From: an uncultured bacterium | Lineage (GTDB): Bacteria > Krumholzibacteriota > Krumholzibacteriia > LZORAL124-64-63 | Direction of reading: 5' to 3' | Assembly: GCA_903847545.1 (NCBI GenBank) | Contig: CAINDZ010000379.1 | Span: 1 to 5,755, forward strand | Length of the DNA: 5,755 nt | Shown here: positions 1 through 5,755 of the stretch, one piece after another | Numbering within the stretch: the stretch's first letter is position 1 | How the letters are laid out: each line of letters opens with the position of its first letter | The notes under the pieces: model-generated | What the model was told of the DNA's origin: nothing | Databases searched by the model: none | The model's input: only the letters and a program-made list of their open reading frames with translations | Made by a program: the position numbers and the translations under genes

Positions 1-908
1 CCGGTCCACGGCACGAAGTGGAAGGGCCCTCCCATGCCGTACCATGCGCTGACGACGAGACGGGAACCATAGGCAGCCATGGACTGCACGGAGACGCTGC
101 GGGCCAGGTTCACCCAGGCCGCGCCGTCCCAGCGTTCCACGTTGCCGAGGTCATTCGGCCCCGCGGTGGCGAACGCGATGCCGTCGGGCCACGCCGCGCC
201 GTCGGTGACCGGATCGGGAAGGCCCTCACCCAGGCGAATGACCTGCGTGCCGTCCCACGCGAAGACATGGGCCACGCTGTCGCCGCGGGCCGTCGTGAAG
301 CTGCCCCCCACGTACAACAGCCCGTCGCGCACGGCAAGCGTGCTCACCGCGCCGTTGACCTGCAGGACGTTGGTCCAGCTGTTGCCGTCCCAGCGATAGG
401 CGCCGGCATACAGGTCGCCGTCGTAGCTGGCCAGGCTGGCGACCGCAACGCCCGGCAAGCCGCCGCCGAAGGGTTCCCATGCCGTGCCGGTCCAGCGCGC
501 GACCCGGTTGAGCATCACCGACCCGGTGCTGTTGAAATAGCCGCCGGCCACGACCTGGCCCTCGTGTTCCGCCAGCGCCAGCACCCGGTTGTCCAGCCCG
601 GCGCCCAGCGCCGACCAGGACGTCACCACGCCAGCGGTCGTCGCCAGGCGCGCCACGTTGCTCGCGGGGACCGCGCCAACACCCGTGAGGGACCCGCCGA
701 CGATCACCTCGCCCGGGCGCGACAGGATCGCCGACACCGTGCCCTGCACGCCGGCGGGGTGGTAGCCGGACACCCAATCGCTGTCGCCAGGAAGGGAGGC
801 GAGGACCGGGGCGGCCAGGACCGGCGCGACGAGACCAAGGCACGACAGCACGGCGGCGACCACGCCGACCAGGGGCGGACACAGGCGCGTGCGGGTGATG
901 TGCGGCAT
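1..908 (-). CDS. Secreted beta-propeller-like repeat protein, N-terminal part (runs off left edge)
   Basis: The frame is open from ATG at 908 to the window edge, giving 302 residues without a stop; the C-terminus is missing. Residues 1-32 form a Sec signal peptide: basic start (RTR at 6-8), hydrophobic core at about 13-31, and likely cleavage after VLA at 32 (or 37). From about residue 57 the protein consists of repeats of the form V-x-A-L-x(4)-G-x-L-Y-V-G-G-x-F-T, then V-A-R-W-D-G-x-W and L-G-x-G-L. Copies begin near 58, 109, 157, 188 and less clearly 234 and 274. Such repeats are known from kelch/propeller-like secreted proteins of FCB-type bacteria and usually form beta-propeller blades. 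The copy at 157-186 is shortened. The start at 908 is preferred over an in-frame ATG at 923 because GGGAG lies 8 bases upstream of 908. No catalytic motif is visible, so a surface or extracellular binding role is only inferred. It is divergent from the DUF3857 operon. Confidence 0.85.
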   Translation of the reverse strand, partial: MPHITRTRLCPPLVGVVAAVLSCLGLVAPVLAAPVLASLPGDSDWVSGYHPAGVQGTVSAILSRPGEVIVGGSLTGVGAVPASNVARLATTAGVVTSWSALGAGLDNRVLALAEHEGQVVAGGYFNSTGSVMLNRVARWTGTAWEPFGGGLPGVAVASLASYDGDLYAGAYRWDGNSWTNVLQVNGAVSTLAVRDGLLYVGGSFTTARGDSVAHVFAWDGTQVIRLGEGLPDPVTDGAAWPDGIAFATAGPNDLGNVERWDGAAWVNLARSVSVQSMAAYGSRLVVSAWYGMGGPFHFVPWT

Positions 909-916
909 GGCGGCGG

Positions 917-921
917 CTCCC
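917..921 (-). promoter_or_regulatory. Ribosome binding site of the repeat-protein gene
   Basis: On the minus strand GGGAG is followed by 8 bases and then ATG at 908. It overlaps the upstream in-frame ATG at 923, so it can serve only the 908 start; this decides the start choice. Confidence 0.6.
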
Positions 922-953
922 ATGGCATGTCGGACGGCATCCGGATCCCCGTG

Positions 954-983
954 AGTATCCCGCACCGGAGACCTCCAAGTCAA
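954..983 (-). promoter_or_regulatory. Candidate sigma70-type promoter for the repeat-protein gene
   Basis: Read on the minus strand, TTGACT (978-983; 5 of 6 matches to the -35 consensus) is followed by an 18-base spacer and GATACT (954-959; 4 of 6 matches to the -10 consensus). This predicts a transcript start near 946 and a leader of about 38 bases before ATG 908. It is one of the few AT-richer spots in the gap. The promoter consensus of this organism is unknown, so the match is suggestive only. Confidence 0.4.
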
Positions 984-1029
984 CCGACCCGCCCGCGCCG
1001 GATGCCGACCGCAGGCGTGGGCAATTCGA

Positions 1030-1059
1030 TTGACAGCCGACGCGCGCAACAGGGAGTAT
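1030..1059 (+). promoter_or_regulatory. Candidate promoter for the DUF3857 gene pair
   Basis: A perfect -35 hexamer TTGACA (1030-1035) is followed by an 18-base spacer and GAGTAT (1054-1059), a weak -10 with 3 of 6 matches. The predicted leader before ATG 1123 is about 57 bases. It faces away from the minus-strand promoter at 954-983 within the same 214-base divergent gap (909-1122). The -35 is convincing, the -10 is not. Confidence 0.33.
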
Positions 1060-1113
1060 CCGGGGACGGCCTCGCCCGGGTCATGACATGCCGCCGGCAG
1101 CGGCCTGAATGGC

Positions 1114-1118
1114 GGAAG
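1114..1118 (+). promoter_or_regulatory. Ribosome binding site of the first DUF3857 gene
   Basis: GGAAG stands 4 bases before ATG 1123, a short spacing. No other Shine-Dalgarno-like sequence serves this start. The next possible in-frame start, TTG at codon 9, would cut into the signal peptide, so 1123 is kept. Confidence 0.45.
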
Positions 1119-1122
1119 ATCC

Positions 1123-3108
1123 ATGCATAGCAAGGCTTGGCGCACGTTGCCCGCCGCATTCCTGGGAGCGGCGTTCCTTGTCGCCCTCGGCGCCGGGCCC
1201 TCCCTGGCCGCGCGCGAATTCCCCTCTCCCTGGACCGCCGCGCAGGTCGACTCGCTGCGAGCCGCCCACGCGGGCGCGCACGCCCTCGTGCTCCTGAGCC
1301 AGGCGAACATCAGCGTCGCCTTCGACAGCCGGGCGAACTGCCTGCGGGGCGAGCTGACGCGGTTCAGCGACGTGATCATCCTGGACAACGTTCAACTGGC
1401 GGAGCAGGGCACGGTCGTCGTCGTCGACAGTCCGCTGCTCGAGCTCAAGGACTTCACGGCCACCGTGATCCCGCGCGGGCGCGGCGAGCCCGAGCGTCAT
1501 TCCCGCGGCAGCCTCGACTGGAGCGCGTTCGCCCCGCGCGGCGCCGGCACCTACAGCCTGGACGAGGAGATCAGCTACGCCTCGGTGCCGGGCCTGCACA
1601 GCGGGGACCGCCTGCAGACCGTGGCGACGTACCGCTTCACCGGGCACCACGGCCTGCTGCCGGAGACCATGGCGGGCGGGCTCGCGCCGACGGCCCGCTG
1701 CCGGTACGAGGTGCTGCTGCCGCGGGGCTACGACCTCGCGTGGACCGCCCAGGGGGACAGCAGCCTGCTGGGACGCCTCGGCAAGGGCGTCGACGAGGGC
1801 GATGACGGCACGCGCCACGCCTGGCAGCTGGACGACCTGCCGCCGGCGCCGCGCGACGCGGACGCGGCGGCGTCGAGGGGCCGCGTGACGGTGATCCCGC
1901 ACGTGTCGCGGGCCGACGTCGCGCCGGCGACCGGGACGTTCGCCGTGGGGCCCGACTGGGCCTCGATCGCCATCGGGTATCGCGCGCGCGTCGTCGAGGC
2001 CGTGGCGCCGACGCCGGAGATCACCGACCTCGCCCGCCGCGCCACCGCCGACTGCGCCACCGACTTCGCGCGCATCGACGCGCTGTACGGCTGGGTCCAG
2101 GCCAACACCCGCTACCTCGGGCTTTACAAGGGACTCAGCGGCATCATCCCCGAGCCCGCCGACAATGTGCTGCATGACGGCTACGGCGACTGCAAGGGCC
2201 TGGGTGTCCTGCTGATCGCGCTGCTGCGGGCCGTCGACATCGAGGCCTGGCCGGTGCTGGTGCGCACGGGACATCTCGGGCCGCTGGCCGAGGACGTCCC
2301 GAATCCCATCCAGTTCAACCACTTCATCGTCTGGGCGAACGACGGCGGCGACGGGCTGTGGCTCGACGCCACGCTGGAGGGATGCCCCGCCGGCGTGATC
2401 TACCCGCAGGACGCGGCATCGCCCGTGCTGTCCACGCGCCCCGGGCACGAAGGCCTCGCCACGATCCCGCCCGCGTCGTGGTCGAGCGGCAGCCTGCAGT
2501 ACGCCGTGAGCGGCGAGATCACCGCCGGCCGCAGCCTGCGCGTCGCCATCGAGCTGGCGGCCGACGGCATCGCAGGCGTGATGCTGCGCGACCTGGGGGC
2601 CCATCGCACGGACGCCGAGCTGGCCGAACTGCGCCGCCGATGGCTGTGCCCCGCGACGCTGGCGATGGGCGCGGTCGGCGGCGCGACCGATGCCGGCGCC
2701 ACCAGCCACGACAAGGTGGCGTGGCGCCTCGACGCGAACACGAGCCGGCCGCTGCCCGGCAACGGCGGCGCGACCTTCCTGCCGCGCACGTTGCCGGGGC
2801 TGCCCGGGCTGACGCCCGAGCTGCGCCCGGAGGCCCTGCAGGACCGTGACGAGGAGTGGACGATCGGCCTGCCCGCATCGTGGCAGGTGCAACCGGACTC
2901 GATGCAGGTCGCGTCCGGCCCCGTGTCGTGGGAACGGCGCGTGTGGCAGGACGGACAGGCATTGAAGCTGACGCGCCGCATACGCTGGGACCGCCCGGCC
3001 CTGCTCGGGATGTCGCCGGCCGCACGCCGCGCGCTGTGGGACGGCGCCCTGATGAGGATTCGCGAGGACGAGCGGGGATTCATCACCATCAACGGCTCGA
3101 AATACTGA
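1123..3108 (+). CDS. Exported DUF3857/transglutaminase-like protein with intact catalytic triad
   Basis: This is a 661-residue protein. Residues 1-29 are a Sec signal peptide (hydrophobic 11-24, cleavage near SLA at 27-29), so it probably acts in the periplasm or at the surface. Residues about 45-270 resemble the DUF3857 domain, including a conserved-looking G-D pair at 161-162. Residues about 300-430 are a transglutaminase-like core: GYGDCKG carries the candidate nucleophile Cys357, FNHF carries His400 and WLDAT carries Asp415, in the order and context expected for an active cysteine-type triad. A beta-rich stretch follows, and residues about 580-655 look like the DUF3858-type C-terminal domain. 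Family knowledge allows protein crosslinking, amide hydrolysis or peptidase activity, but the physiological substrate of DUF3857 proteins is not known to me. It is followed after 47 bases by a collinear paralogue in the same orientation, a probable operon. Confidence 0.9.
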   Translation: MHSKAWRTLPAAFLGAAFLVALGAGPSLAAREFPSPWTAAQVDSLRAAHAGAHALVLLSQANISVAFDSRANCLRGELTRFSDVIILDNVQLAEQGTVVVVDSPLLELKDFTATVIPRGRGEPERHSRGSLDWSAFAPRGAGTYSLDEEISYASVPGLHSGDRLQTVATYRFTGHHGLLPETMAGGLAPTARCRYEVLLPRGYDLAWTAQGDSSLLGRLGKGVDEGDDGTRHAWQLDDLPPAPRDADAAASRGRVTVIPHVSRADVAPATGTFAVGPDWASIAIGYRARVVEAVAPTPEITDLARRATADCATDFARIDALYGWVQANTRYLGLYKGLSGIIPEPADNVLHDGYGDCKGLGVLLIALLRAVDIEAWPVLVRTGHLGPLAEDVPNPIQFNHFIVWANDGGDGLWLDATLEGCPAGVIYPQDAASPVLSTRPGHEGLATIPPASWSSGSLQYAVSGEITAGRSLRVAIELAADGIAGVMLRDLGAHRTDAELAELRRRWLCPATLAMGAVGGATDAGATSHDKVAWRLDANTSRPLPGNGGATFLPRTLPGLPGLTPELRPEALQDRDEEWTIGLPASWQVQPDSMQVASGPVSWERRVWQDGQALKLTRRIRWDRPALLGMSPAARRALWDGALMRIREDERGFITINGSKY

Positions 3109-3136
3109 CCCGGGACACCGGCGGGGCCGGCCCGGG
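3109..3136 (+). other. Intercistronic GC hairpin between the two DUF3857 genes
   Basis: Directly after the stop codon, CCCGGG (3109-3114) can pair with CCCGGG (3131-3136), and CCGG (3118-3121) with CCGG (3127-3130). The result is a 10-pair all-GC stem with a 3-base ACA bulge and a 5-base loop. There is no T run after it, so it is not a standard intrinsic terminator. It ends 7 bases before the next gene's ribosome binding site and might tune readthrough, mRNA stability or translation. GC-rich gaps form such stems by chance fairly easily. Confidence 0.35.
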
Positions 3137-3143
3137 ACCATCC

Positions 3144-3149
3144 GGGAGG
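3144..3149 (+). promoter_or_regulatory. Ribosome binding site that fixes the start of the second DUF3857 gene
   Basis: GGGAGG is a strong Shine-Dalgarno sequence 6 bases upstream of ATG 3156. Two other in-frame ATGs compete: 3150 abuts the site with no spacing, and 3168 is 18 bases away. Spacing therefore selects 3156. Confidence 0.7.
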
Positions 3150-3155
3150 ATGCGC

Positions 3156-5273
3156 ATGTCGACATCCATGGGACGGCGCCGCGGCGTGCGTGGCGCCACG
3201 AGGTGCCTGGGTCTTCTCGTGGCGGTCATCGCGCTGGCGGCCGCGCCGGCGCCGGCCGCGGACAACGGGGGCCGCACGATCGCGCGCCGCACCGATGCGC
3301 AGCTTCTGGAGCTGACCGGGACCCTCGAGGACAGGCTGGCGGAGTACCCGCACCTTCGGCTCGAGCCGGCGATCATGCTCTACCGGTCGACGGTGGTCGA
3401 GGCGGGATCCGCGACGCACCTGATCCTGCGCAGCGACCTGATCCTCGTGCGCGACCCCAAGGCCCCGGCGGCGACCGTGCGCGAGTTCACGGTGAACGCG
3501 AGCAGCGACCTCAAGTACATCGCGGCCTGGATCCGGCGCGGCGGGAAGATCATCCGTCTGGACAAGGGCGCCTGGAACATCGTGCCCGGCAACGAGAAGA
3601 AGGACACGTCCATCATCTTCGCCTTCCCTGACGTGCAGCCCGGCGACATCCTGGGCTGGTCCACCGAGCACGAGAACGACTGGACCTACGGCGGCGGCTT
3701 CCTGAGGATGGCCGACAAGCTGCCGGTGATGACCTGCACGGCGCGCATCAGGACGGACGGCGCGATTTCCTACAAGATCTACGGCGAGCACCTGCGCCAC
3801 GACAAGTGGAGCACCAAGGTCGCCGAGACGTCGCACCAGGTGCCGTCCGACGTCAGCCTGACGGCCGTCGACCTGCCGCGCCAGCCGCAGGGCCGGTACG
3901 CGCCGGAGTTCATCGAGTTCGAGGCCTATGTCTTCGCGATGTTCCGCGGCGTCTGGAGCGACGACTCGAACACATGGTTCTTCTCGCCGTCATGGAACCA
4001 GGTGGCCATCGACGCCTCGACGTTCCTGGCCGGGATCGACGACAAGTGCGGGAGTCTCGATTCGAATGCCCGCGCCATCACGGCCAACCTGGCCACCGAC
4101 AGGGACCGTGCCGTCGCGCTCAACAACTACATCCGCGACGACATCGTCCTGATGGACCCGTTCATGGTCCGCTCCCGGGGGCGCGACCTGGTCTCGATCT
4201 ACGAGTCGCGCCAGGCCACGTCGACCGAGAAGGGCATCCTGATGTACGCGATGTGCCGGGCGCTCGGCCTGGATGTCGACCTGGTCGGCGGCCGCAGCGT
4301 GCTCCTGAGCCCGCTCGACATGGAAAACCCGGACATGGGCCAGTTGGGCGACCTTGTCGTGCGCCTCAACGGCGAATCGCCGGCGTGGTTCTCGCCGCAG
4401 CACCGGCATTGCGAGCCGGGGACGCTGCCCACCGACCTGCGCGCGACCAAGGCCCTGGAATTCACGCGCGGACTCAAGGGCCGTGACCGCGAGCTGATGA
4501 AGGAGGCCTGGTCGAACGTCCCCAACCCGCAGTACGCCTGGTGGAACGAATACTGCCGGCTGTTGCGCGCGCTCGACCTGTGCCGCTGGGTGACGCTGCC
4601 CGGCAATCCCGACGCCGTGATGGCCGCAGCCGAGGAGGACGTGAGATACGGCGCTGACGACGGCCGCATGCAGGTCACGCTGCGCCAGGCGGGCTTCTCG
4701 GACCTGCAGTTCGACCTGCACGGCCACGGCACGCCGGCCGAGCTGCTGGGCGACTACCTGAAGGGGCGGTTCGCGGACGCCACGGTCGACTCGGCCGTGT
4801 TCACGGCCGCGCCCGTGCGCGGCGCCGAGGCGACGCTTTCGGGCTGGTCGACCTCGATGCCGGTCCCGGGCGCGATGGGCGACAGCTGGCTGGTGCCCGG
4901 CGAGCTGGTCTTCGGCCAGGCGTTCCTGCACGACTGGGACCAGGCCGCGGGCGACCCGTTCATCGGGCGCATCGTCGAGGACTTCCGGCACACGTGCCAC
5001 ATCCCGCTGCCGGCGGGCTGGACGGACTGCAGCGCACCGCAGCCCGTAGCCGTCAAGCACCCCCAGTTCACCTACACGTGTCGCTTCGGCGTGGCGGATG
5101 GGCAACTGGAGGTGCGGCGCGAGATCCGCATCCATCGCGGGATGACCATGTTCGACGCCGTGCCGGCGATGGTGGCCGCGGTCGCCAGGGTCCAGGCCTT
5201 CGAGCGGCAACCCGTGATGCTCGAGCGGCGAACGGCCGCCGCGGCGGATGGGACGTCGGTCCAGGGCCGGTGA
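3156..5273 (+). CDS. Exported DUF3857 protein with degenerate transglutaminase-like domain (probable pseudoenzyme)
   Basis: This is a 705-residue protein. The frame is open upstream to 2856, but the ribosome binding site at 3144-3149 and the signal peptide place the start at 3156. Residues 1-34 are a Sec signal peptide (basic RRRGVRG region, hydrophobic 18-30, cleavage near APA at 32-34). Residues about 60-250 are DUF3857-like, with FPDVQPGD at 157-164 matching the G-D pair of the upstream paralogue. Residues about 290-430 align with a transglutaminase-like core, but the triad is lost: the Cys position is Ser356 (in ATSTEKG), the His position is Asp399 (in LGDLVV) and the Asp position is Ser413 (in WFSPQ). 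The 43-residue spacing between the first two positions equals that of the upstream gene. Residues about 616-695 resemble the DUF3858-type C-terminal domain. It is probably non-catalytic: a partner, regulator or binding protein for the upstream product. It is co-oriented after a 47-base gap and convergent with the next gene. Confidence 0.88.
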   Translation: MSTSMGRRRGVRGATRCLGLLVAVIALAAAPAPAADNGGRTIARRTDAQLLELTGTLEDRLAEYPHLRLEPAIMLYRSTVVEAGSATHLILRSDLILVRDPKAPAATVREFTVNASSDLKYIAAWIRRGGKIIRLDKGAWNIVPGNEKKDTSIIFAFPDVQPGDILGWSTEHENDWTYGGGFLRMADKLPVMTCTARIRTDGAISYKIYGEHLRHDKWSTKVAETSHQVPSDVSLTAVDLPRQPQGRYAPEFIEFEAYVFAMFRGVWSDDSNTWFFSPSWNQVAIDASTFLAGIDDKCGSLDSNARAITANLATDRDRAVALNNYIRDDIVLMDPFMVRSRGRDLVSIYESRQATSTEKGILMYAMCRALGLDVDLVGGRSVLLSPLDMENPDMGQLGDLVVRLNGESPAWFSPQHRHCEPGTLPTDLRATKALEFTRGLKGRDRELMKEAWSNVPNPQYAWWNEYCRLLRALDLCRWVTLPGNPDAVMAAAEEDVRYGADDGRMQVTLRQAGFSDLQFDLHGHGTPAELLGDYLKGRFADATVDSAVFTAAPVRGAEATLSGWSTSMPVPGAMGDSWLVPGELVFGQAFLHDWDQAAGDPFIGRIVEDFRHTCHIPLPAGWTDCSAPQPVAVKHPQFTYTCRFGVADGQLEVRREIRIHRGMTMFDAVPAMVAAVARVQAFERQPVMLERRTAAAADGTSVQGR

Positions 5274-5298
5274 CGGGGACGTCGGGCAAGAGGCGCGT

Positions 5299-5755
5299 TC
5301 ACCTCACCAACTGCATCTTCACGCGCCCCACCCCGTCGTCCGTGACCAGCCGGCCCAGGTACGCCCCGCTGGCCACCTGCCCCCCGCGCTCGTCGGTCCC
5401 GTCCCAGGCCAGCGCGTGCTGTCCGGCGGGCAGCGTCCCGGTCACCAGCACCTTCACGCGCCGTCCCGAGACATCGAAGATCTCCAGTGTCGCCTGACCG
5501 GCGCGCGCCATCGTGAAGCTGAGCGTGGTGCGCGGATTGAACGGGTTGGGCGCGGCGACCAGGCGCGGCGCGGGCGCGGGCGGCGTATTGCCCGGCACGC
5601 CCGAGGTGAACGACGAGTGCGCCCACAGGGCGATGTTGTCGAAGTACGTGGTGCCCGTGTCGGCGGCCGCGTTCGCGCCGCTGAACAGCAGGCGCACCCG
5701 GAAGCCGGGGTTGTTGGTGGCGTCGGGGATGTCCGACAGGTCCCAGTTCAGGACG
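5299..5755 (-). CDS. Secreted protein C-terminus with FlgD-like Ig / sorting-type tail (runs off right edge)
   Basis: The reading frame is open from the right edge to TGA at 5299-5301, giving 151 residues. A GTG at 5697 could be read as a start, but it lies inside a domain and the frame continues upstream, so the gene is 5'-partial. The first part (NWDLSDIP, then RVRLLFSG and TTYFDNIAL) resembles the last strands of a jelly-roll or carbohydrate-binding-type domain with the common 'DNI/DNV' ending. A Pro/Ala-rich linker (TPPAPAP) follows. The last ~85 residues are a FlgD-like Ig domain similar to type A sorting tails: PNPFNPRTTLSF, IFDVSGRRVKVL, LPAGQHALAWDG, ASGAYLGRL and the basic end VKMQLVR. 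In FCB-group bacteria such tails occur on exported proteins and in some lineages direct type IX secretion. The function of the missing main part cannot be told. Confidence 0.85.
   Translation of the reverse strand, partial: VLNWDLSDIPDATNNPGFRVRLLFSGANAAADTGTTYFDNIALWAHSSFTSGVPGNTPPAPAPRLVAAPNPFNPRTTLSFTMARAGQATLEIFDVSGRRVKVLVTGTLPAGQHALAWDGTDERGGQVASGAYLGRLVTDDGVGRVKMQLVR

Noticed and set aside
830..860. Possible lipobox (VLSC, Cys at residue 23) in the signal peptide of the repeat protein
   Set aside because: Leu at -2 and Ser at -1 fit the lipobox poorly, and the hydrophobic core continues past the Cys to a better signal peptidase I site near residue 32.
226..978. A 250-residue minus-strand frame overlapping the repeat-protein gene in another phase
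   Set aside because: It is Arg/Gly/Pro-rich with no motif, whereas the neighbouring frame gives regular propeller-like repeats.
18..1130. A 370-residue plus-strand open frame opposite the repeat-protein gene
   Set aside because: Its first codon positions coincide with the GC-rich third positions of the minus-strand gene, which itself has a signal peptide and clear repeats.
1083..1130. A 15-codon leader ORF (ATG 1083, TAG 1128-1130) overlapping the start of the first DUF3857 gene
   Set aside because: No ribosome binding site precedes it, and short ORFs of this kind are expected by chance; translational coupling is possible but unsupported.
2856..3155. N-terminal extension of the second DUF3857 gene by 100 residues
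   Set aside because: It would overlap the first gene, bury the signal peptide inside the protein and ignore the strong ribosome binding site at 3144-3149.
1081..3165. A 694-residue open frame on the minus strand covering the whole first DUF3857 gene
   Set aside because: Its first codon positions fall on the third positions of the sense codons, which are almost always G or C, so antisense stop codons are rare. The translation is Arg/Ala/Gly/Val-rich with no domain or signal peptide.
3171..3200. Twin-arginine-like run (RRRGVRG) in the signal peptide of the second DUF3857 protein
   Set aside because: The residues after the arginines do not match the Tat consensus (no F-L-K-type continuation); ordinary Sec export is simpler.
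2400..3836. A 478-residue minus-strand open frame spanning the end of one DUF3857 gene and the start of the next
   Set aside because: It crosses the gap between two well-supported genes and has biased composition and no recognisable motif.
3990..5210. A 406-residue minus-strand open frame inside the second DUF3857 gene
   Set aside because: It has the same phase relation to the sense codons and the same low-information composition; it is an antisense shadow.

Overview
The window looks like chromosomal DNA from a very GC-rich, Gram-negative-type bacterium. Strong third-codon-position G/C makes long antisense shadow ORFs. A C-terminal FlgD-like Ig tail (right-hand gene) and a secreted repeat protein of the 'VxALxxxxGxLYVGGxFT' style (left-hand gene) are typical of the FCB superphylum and its candidate relatives, such as Krumholzibacteriota, Eisenbacteria or Latescibacteria. 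That placement is inference from protein style; the window has no rRNA or marker gene.

There are four protein genes. (1) Positions 1-908, minus strand: the N-terminal 302 residues of a secreted beta-propeller-like repeat protein that runs off the left edge. (2) Positions 1123-3108, plus strand: a 661-residue exported DUF3857/transglutaminase-like protein with an intact Cys-His-Asp triad. (3) Positions 3156-5273, plus strand: a 705-residue exported paralogue of the same layout whose three triad positions are Ser, Asp and Ser. (4) Positions 5299-5755, minus strand: the C-terminal 151 residues of a large secreted protein ending in a FlgD-like Ig/sorting-type domain, running off the right edge. 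A 214-base divergent promoter region separates genes 1 and 2. Genes 2 and 3 form a probable two-gene operon with a 47-base gap. Genes 3 and 4 converge with only 25 bases between their stop codons.

All three genes whose N-terminus is visible carry Sec-type signal peptides, and gene 4 ends like an exported protein, so the segment appears devoted to cell-envelope or extracellular proteins. The most interesting point is the tandem pair of an apparently active transglutaminase-fold protein and a collinear, apparently inactive paralogue, which suggests an enzyme/pseudoenzyme pair. The biological role of DUF3857 transglutaminase-like proteins is not established, and no substrate gene can be named from this window. 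I see no tRNA, rRNA, CRISPR array, insertion sequence or attachment site.
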